This document shows positions 62,782-64,000 of a stretch of 64,000 nt of DNA, piece after piece (the stretch's first letter is position 1; every line of letters starts with the position of its first letter). The position numbers were made by a program, and so were the translations under genes. This DNA comes from Bacteroidota bacterium (GTDB taxonomy: Bacteria; Bacteroidota; Bacteroidia; Chitinophagales; LD1): the NCBI GenBank assembly GCA_018267365.1, contig JAFDYQ010000005.1, positions 62,001 to 126,000 on the forward strand, written 5' to 3'. The notes below the pieces were generated by a model, which ran no database searches, was not told the DNA's origin, and worked only from the letters and a program-made list of their open reading frames with translations.

Positions 62782-63660
62782 TTAGTTAAAGATCACGTAG
62801 TCACGTGGGTTCAGGCTGGTGCCGCCGTGCCATATCTCAAAGTGGAGATGAGGGCCGGAGCTGAGCTCGCCGGTACTGCCGACTGCCGCGATGACATCGC
62901 CCGCATGGACGAAGTTACCAACATTCTTGAATATTTTAGAATTATGCTTGTAGATGCTGACAATGTTGTCTTTATGCTGTATGGCTACCACATATCCGTA
63001 CTCTGCAGACCAGCCGGAGCTGATGATGGTACCATCCAGCGTGGCCTTGACCGGAGCGTCGGCCTTGGCCGCCACATCTATGCCGTAGTGCTCTGCCTGC
63101 GGGTCATACTCCTCTGTGACATAGCCCTCTACCGGGGCAAAGAAGTGGAACTGCCCCAGCTGGGCACCGGCACCGGACTTCTTGTCCTTATAGTTCAGCG
63201 CGTAGCTCTCCTCCTCGTCTACGTCCTTGCGCAGGGCCATCTCGTCCTCACTAGGCGCGCCTACCGAGCGGCTGGTATCGGTAGAGTTGAGCCTTTTGAC
63301 AGGGGGTACATGGCCCGAGGTGTCGGGATTGCCACTGACCACACTGGCTATATCGTCCAGATAGAGGGCGCGCTGCTCCAGCTGCTGCTCCAGTGAGTCG
63401 GTGCGAAAGGTGAGGGATACGATCTGCGAGCGGTAGTTGTAGTCGCCAAAGCCGGGTATGAAGTACTTCAGCGGGGTGTAGATGATGGCGCTGGCAGTGA
63501 GCAGGATGAGTACCACGGCTATGGTGCTGAGAAATACCCAGACATTCATACGGGTGAGCGTAAGGGAGAACTTCTCCTCAAAGGTCTCATCATTCAGCAC
63601 TACGAACCTGAATTTGTTCTTCAGGGTACTGTCGCGTCGTGTTTTGATACGGTCGGCCAT
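62782..63660 (-). CDS. M23 family peptidoglycan endopeptidase
   Basis: 292 residues from ATG 63660 (MADRIKTRR). A GTG six codons upstream is less likely. One membrane helix (residues 38-62) follows a basic N-terminus, then a coiled-coil (residues 85-115). The C-terminal LytM domain carries EHYGIDVAA and GPHLHFEIW, the zinc ligands of active M23 enzymes. It should cut peptide cross-links in the periplasm while bactofilin places it. Co-transcribed with the bactofilin gene. Confidence 0.94.
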   Translation of the reverse strand: MADRIKTRRDSTLKNKFRFVVLNDETFEEKFSLTLTRMNVWVFLSTIAVVLILLTASAIIYTPLKYFIPGFGDYNYRSQIVSLTFRTDSLEQQLEQRALYLDDIASVVSGNPDTSGHVPPVKRLNSTDTSRSVGAPSEDEMALRKDVDEEESYALNYKDKKSGAGAQLGQFHFFAPVEGYVTEEYDPQAEHYGIDVAAKADAPVKATLDGTIISSGWSAEYGYVVAIQHKDNIVSIYKHNSKIFKNVGNFVHAGDVIAAVGSTGELSSGPHLHFEIWHGGTSLNPRDYVIFN

Positions 63661-63679
63661 TCGTCTTATCCAAACCACA

Positions 63680-63750
63680 GCCCCAAACCCCCAAAGGGGC
63701 TTAACAGCCAGCTCCCGCTTTATTAAAGCCCCCTTTGGGGGTTTGGGGGC
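63680..63750. repeat. Long inverted repeat upstream of M23 gene
   Basis: Arms 63680-63704 and 63723-63750 are built from GCCCC-AAA-CCCCC-AAA-GGGG-CTTAA and its reverse, with one-base indels and an 18-base loop. Followed by GGGGGCCGAA twice in tandem. Same C/G-run palindrome style as other intergenic repeats here. Confidence 0.75.
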
Positions 63751-63878
63751 CGAAGGGGGCCGAAGCCTCTTATTTTTCGGTCAAAATGTAATAAATTTGT
63801 TCTTTTACAGTTATTCACTGAACCTGGCGGCTATGGGTATGCCCATACGTGCCGCGTGGCATCTAAAAGACTTTGATT

Positions 63879-64000
63879 TTGCGCTTTACGAAAGTAGTAA
63901 TATTTGCATCATTCTGGGGGTTGCTTTTGCTGGCTGGTTGCTCTACGACCAATCATGCTCCGCTGCCCTCTATGGTGTATCATGATATCACGGGGCACTA
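63879..64000 (+). CDS. Start of a predicted lipoprotein, 3' end beyond window
   Basis: An open frame from TTG 63879 to the window edge (40 codons). It opens MRFTKVVIFASFWGLLLLAG and reaches the lipobox Cys (LLLAGC), giving a full lipoprotein signal. The mature start is STTNHAPLPSMVYHDITGH. This looks like the beginning of a TPR lipoprotein of the gliding/T9SS type (PorW/SprE-like), but too little is visible to say so. No ATG is available near this position. Confidence 0.55.
   Translation, partial: MRFTKVVIFASFWGLLLLAGCSTTNHAPLPSMVYHDITGH

Noticed and set aside
63482..63985. 167-codon plus-strand ORF at the window end
   Set aside because: It runs antisense through the M23 gene and across the long inverted repeat, so it is a shadow frame.

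Overview
The window is a stretch of a Bacteroidota chromosome, probably from the Chitinophagales/Sphingobacteriales side of the phylum. The evidence is three proteins with type IX secretion system (T9SS) sorting domains or gliding-type C-termini, promoters of the TAnnTTTG type instead of -10/-35 boxes, few purine-rich ribosome binding sites, serine palmitoyltransferase-type sphingolipid genes, a bactofilin/M23 peptidase pair, DUF3127, DUF4159 and DUF4139 proteins, and a group III truncated haemoglobin. Base composition is near balanced in most genes, with two AT-rich insertions and one C-rich patch. The species cannot be named from sequence reading alone.

Layout. 0-17 kb is mostly core genome: pyrD, lepA, folD, der, pyrR-pyrB, small lipoproteins, a beta-barrel, a long TPR protein, a truncated haemoglobin and a DUF4139 protein. 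An AT-rich HARE-HTH gene (5.3-6.3 kb) sits just after lepA. 17.3-27.2 kb is rich in lipid genes: gpsA overlaps a glycerol-3-phosphate acyltransferase-like gene, a DAGK-type lipid kinase is paired with the SUI1-like gene yciH, and two tandem 3-ketosphinganine-reductase-like SDR genes converge on a serine palmitoyltransferase-like gene. 27.6-50.4 kb carries the cell-surface genes: a 1351-residue adhesin with eleven Ig-like repeats, an M1 peptidase with a T9SS tail, and a 1675-residue glycine-rich giant. Between them lie queD, an AI-2E transporter, a TPR protein, a divalent-metal CzcCBA-type RND efflux operon and an MsbA-like ABC exporter. 50.5-54.6 kb has murQ, a small conserved protein, and a C-rich pair: an FAD oxidoreductase followed by a seven-helix membrane protein that resembles Pyr4/PaxB-type transmembrane terpene cyclases.

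54.8-61.1 kb is an AT-rich accessory island on the minus strand. It contains a fused HTH-ImmA/IrrE peptidase with a small downstream partner, an IS1595-type transposase and a type IIG-like restriction-modification enzyme. A 56-bp repeat in opposite orientation lies on either side of the restriction gene, and tandemly duplicated terminator hairpins lie upstream of it. 61.5-64 kb returns to ordinary genes: a VOC protein, bactofilin, an M23 peptidase and the start of a lipoprotein that runs off the window.

Most promising for new biology: the FAD oxidoreductase/terpene-cyclase-like pair, the tandem sphingolipid reductases facing the palmitoyltransferase gene, the HTH-ImmA system with its visible operator, and the duplicated hairpin element. 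All functional calls rest on motif reading without database searches. Promoters were assigned by eye.
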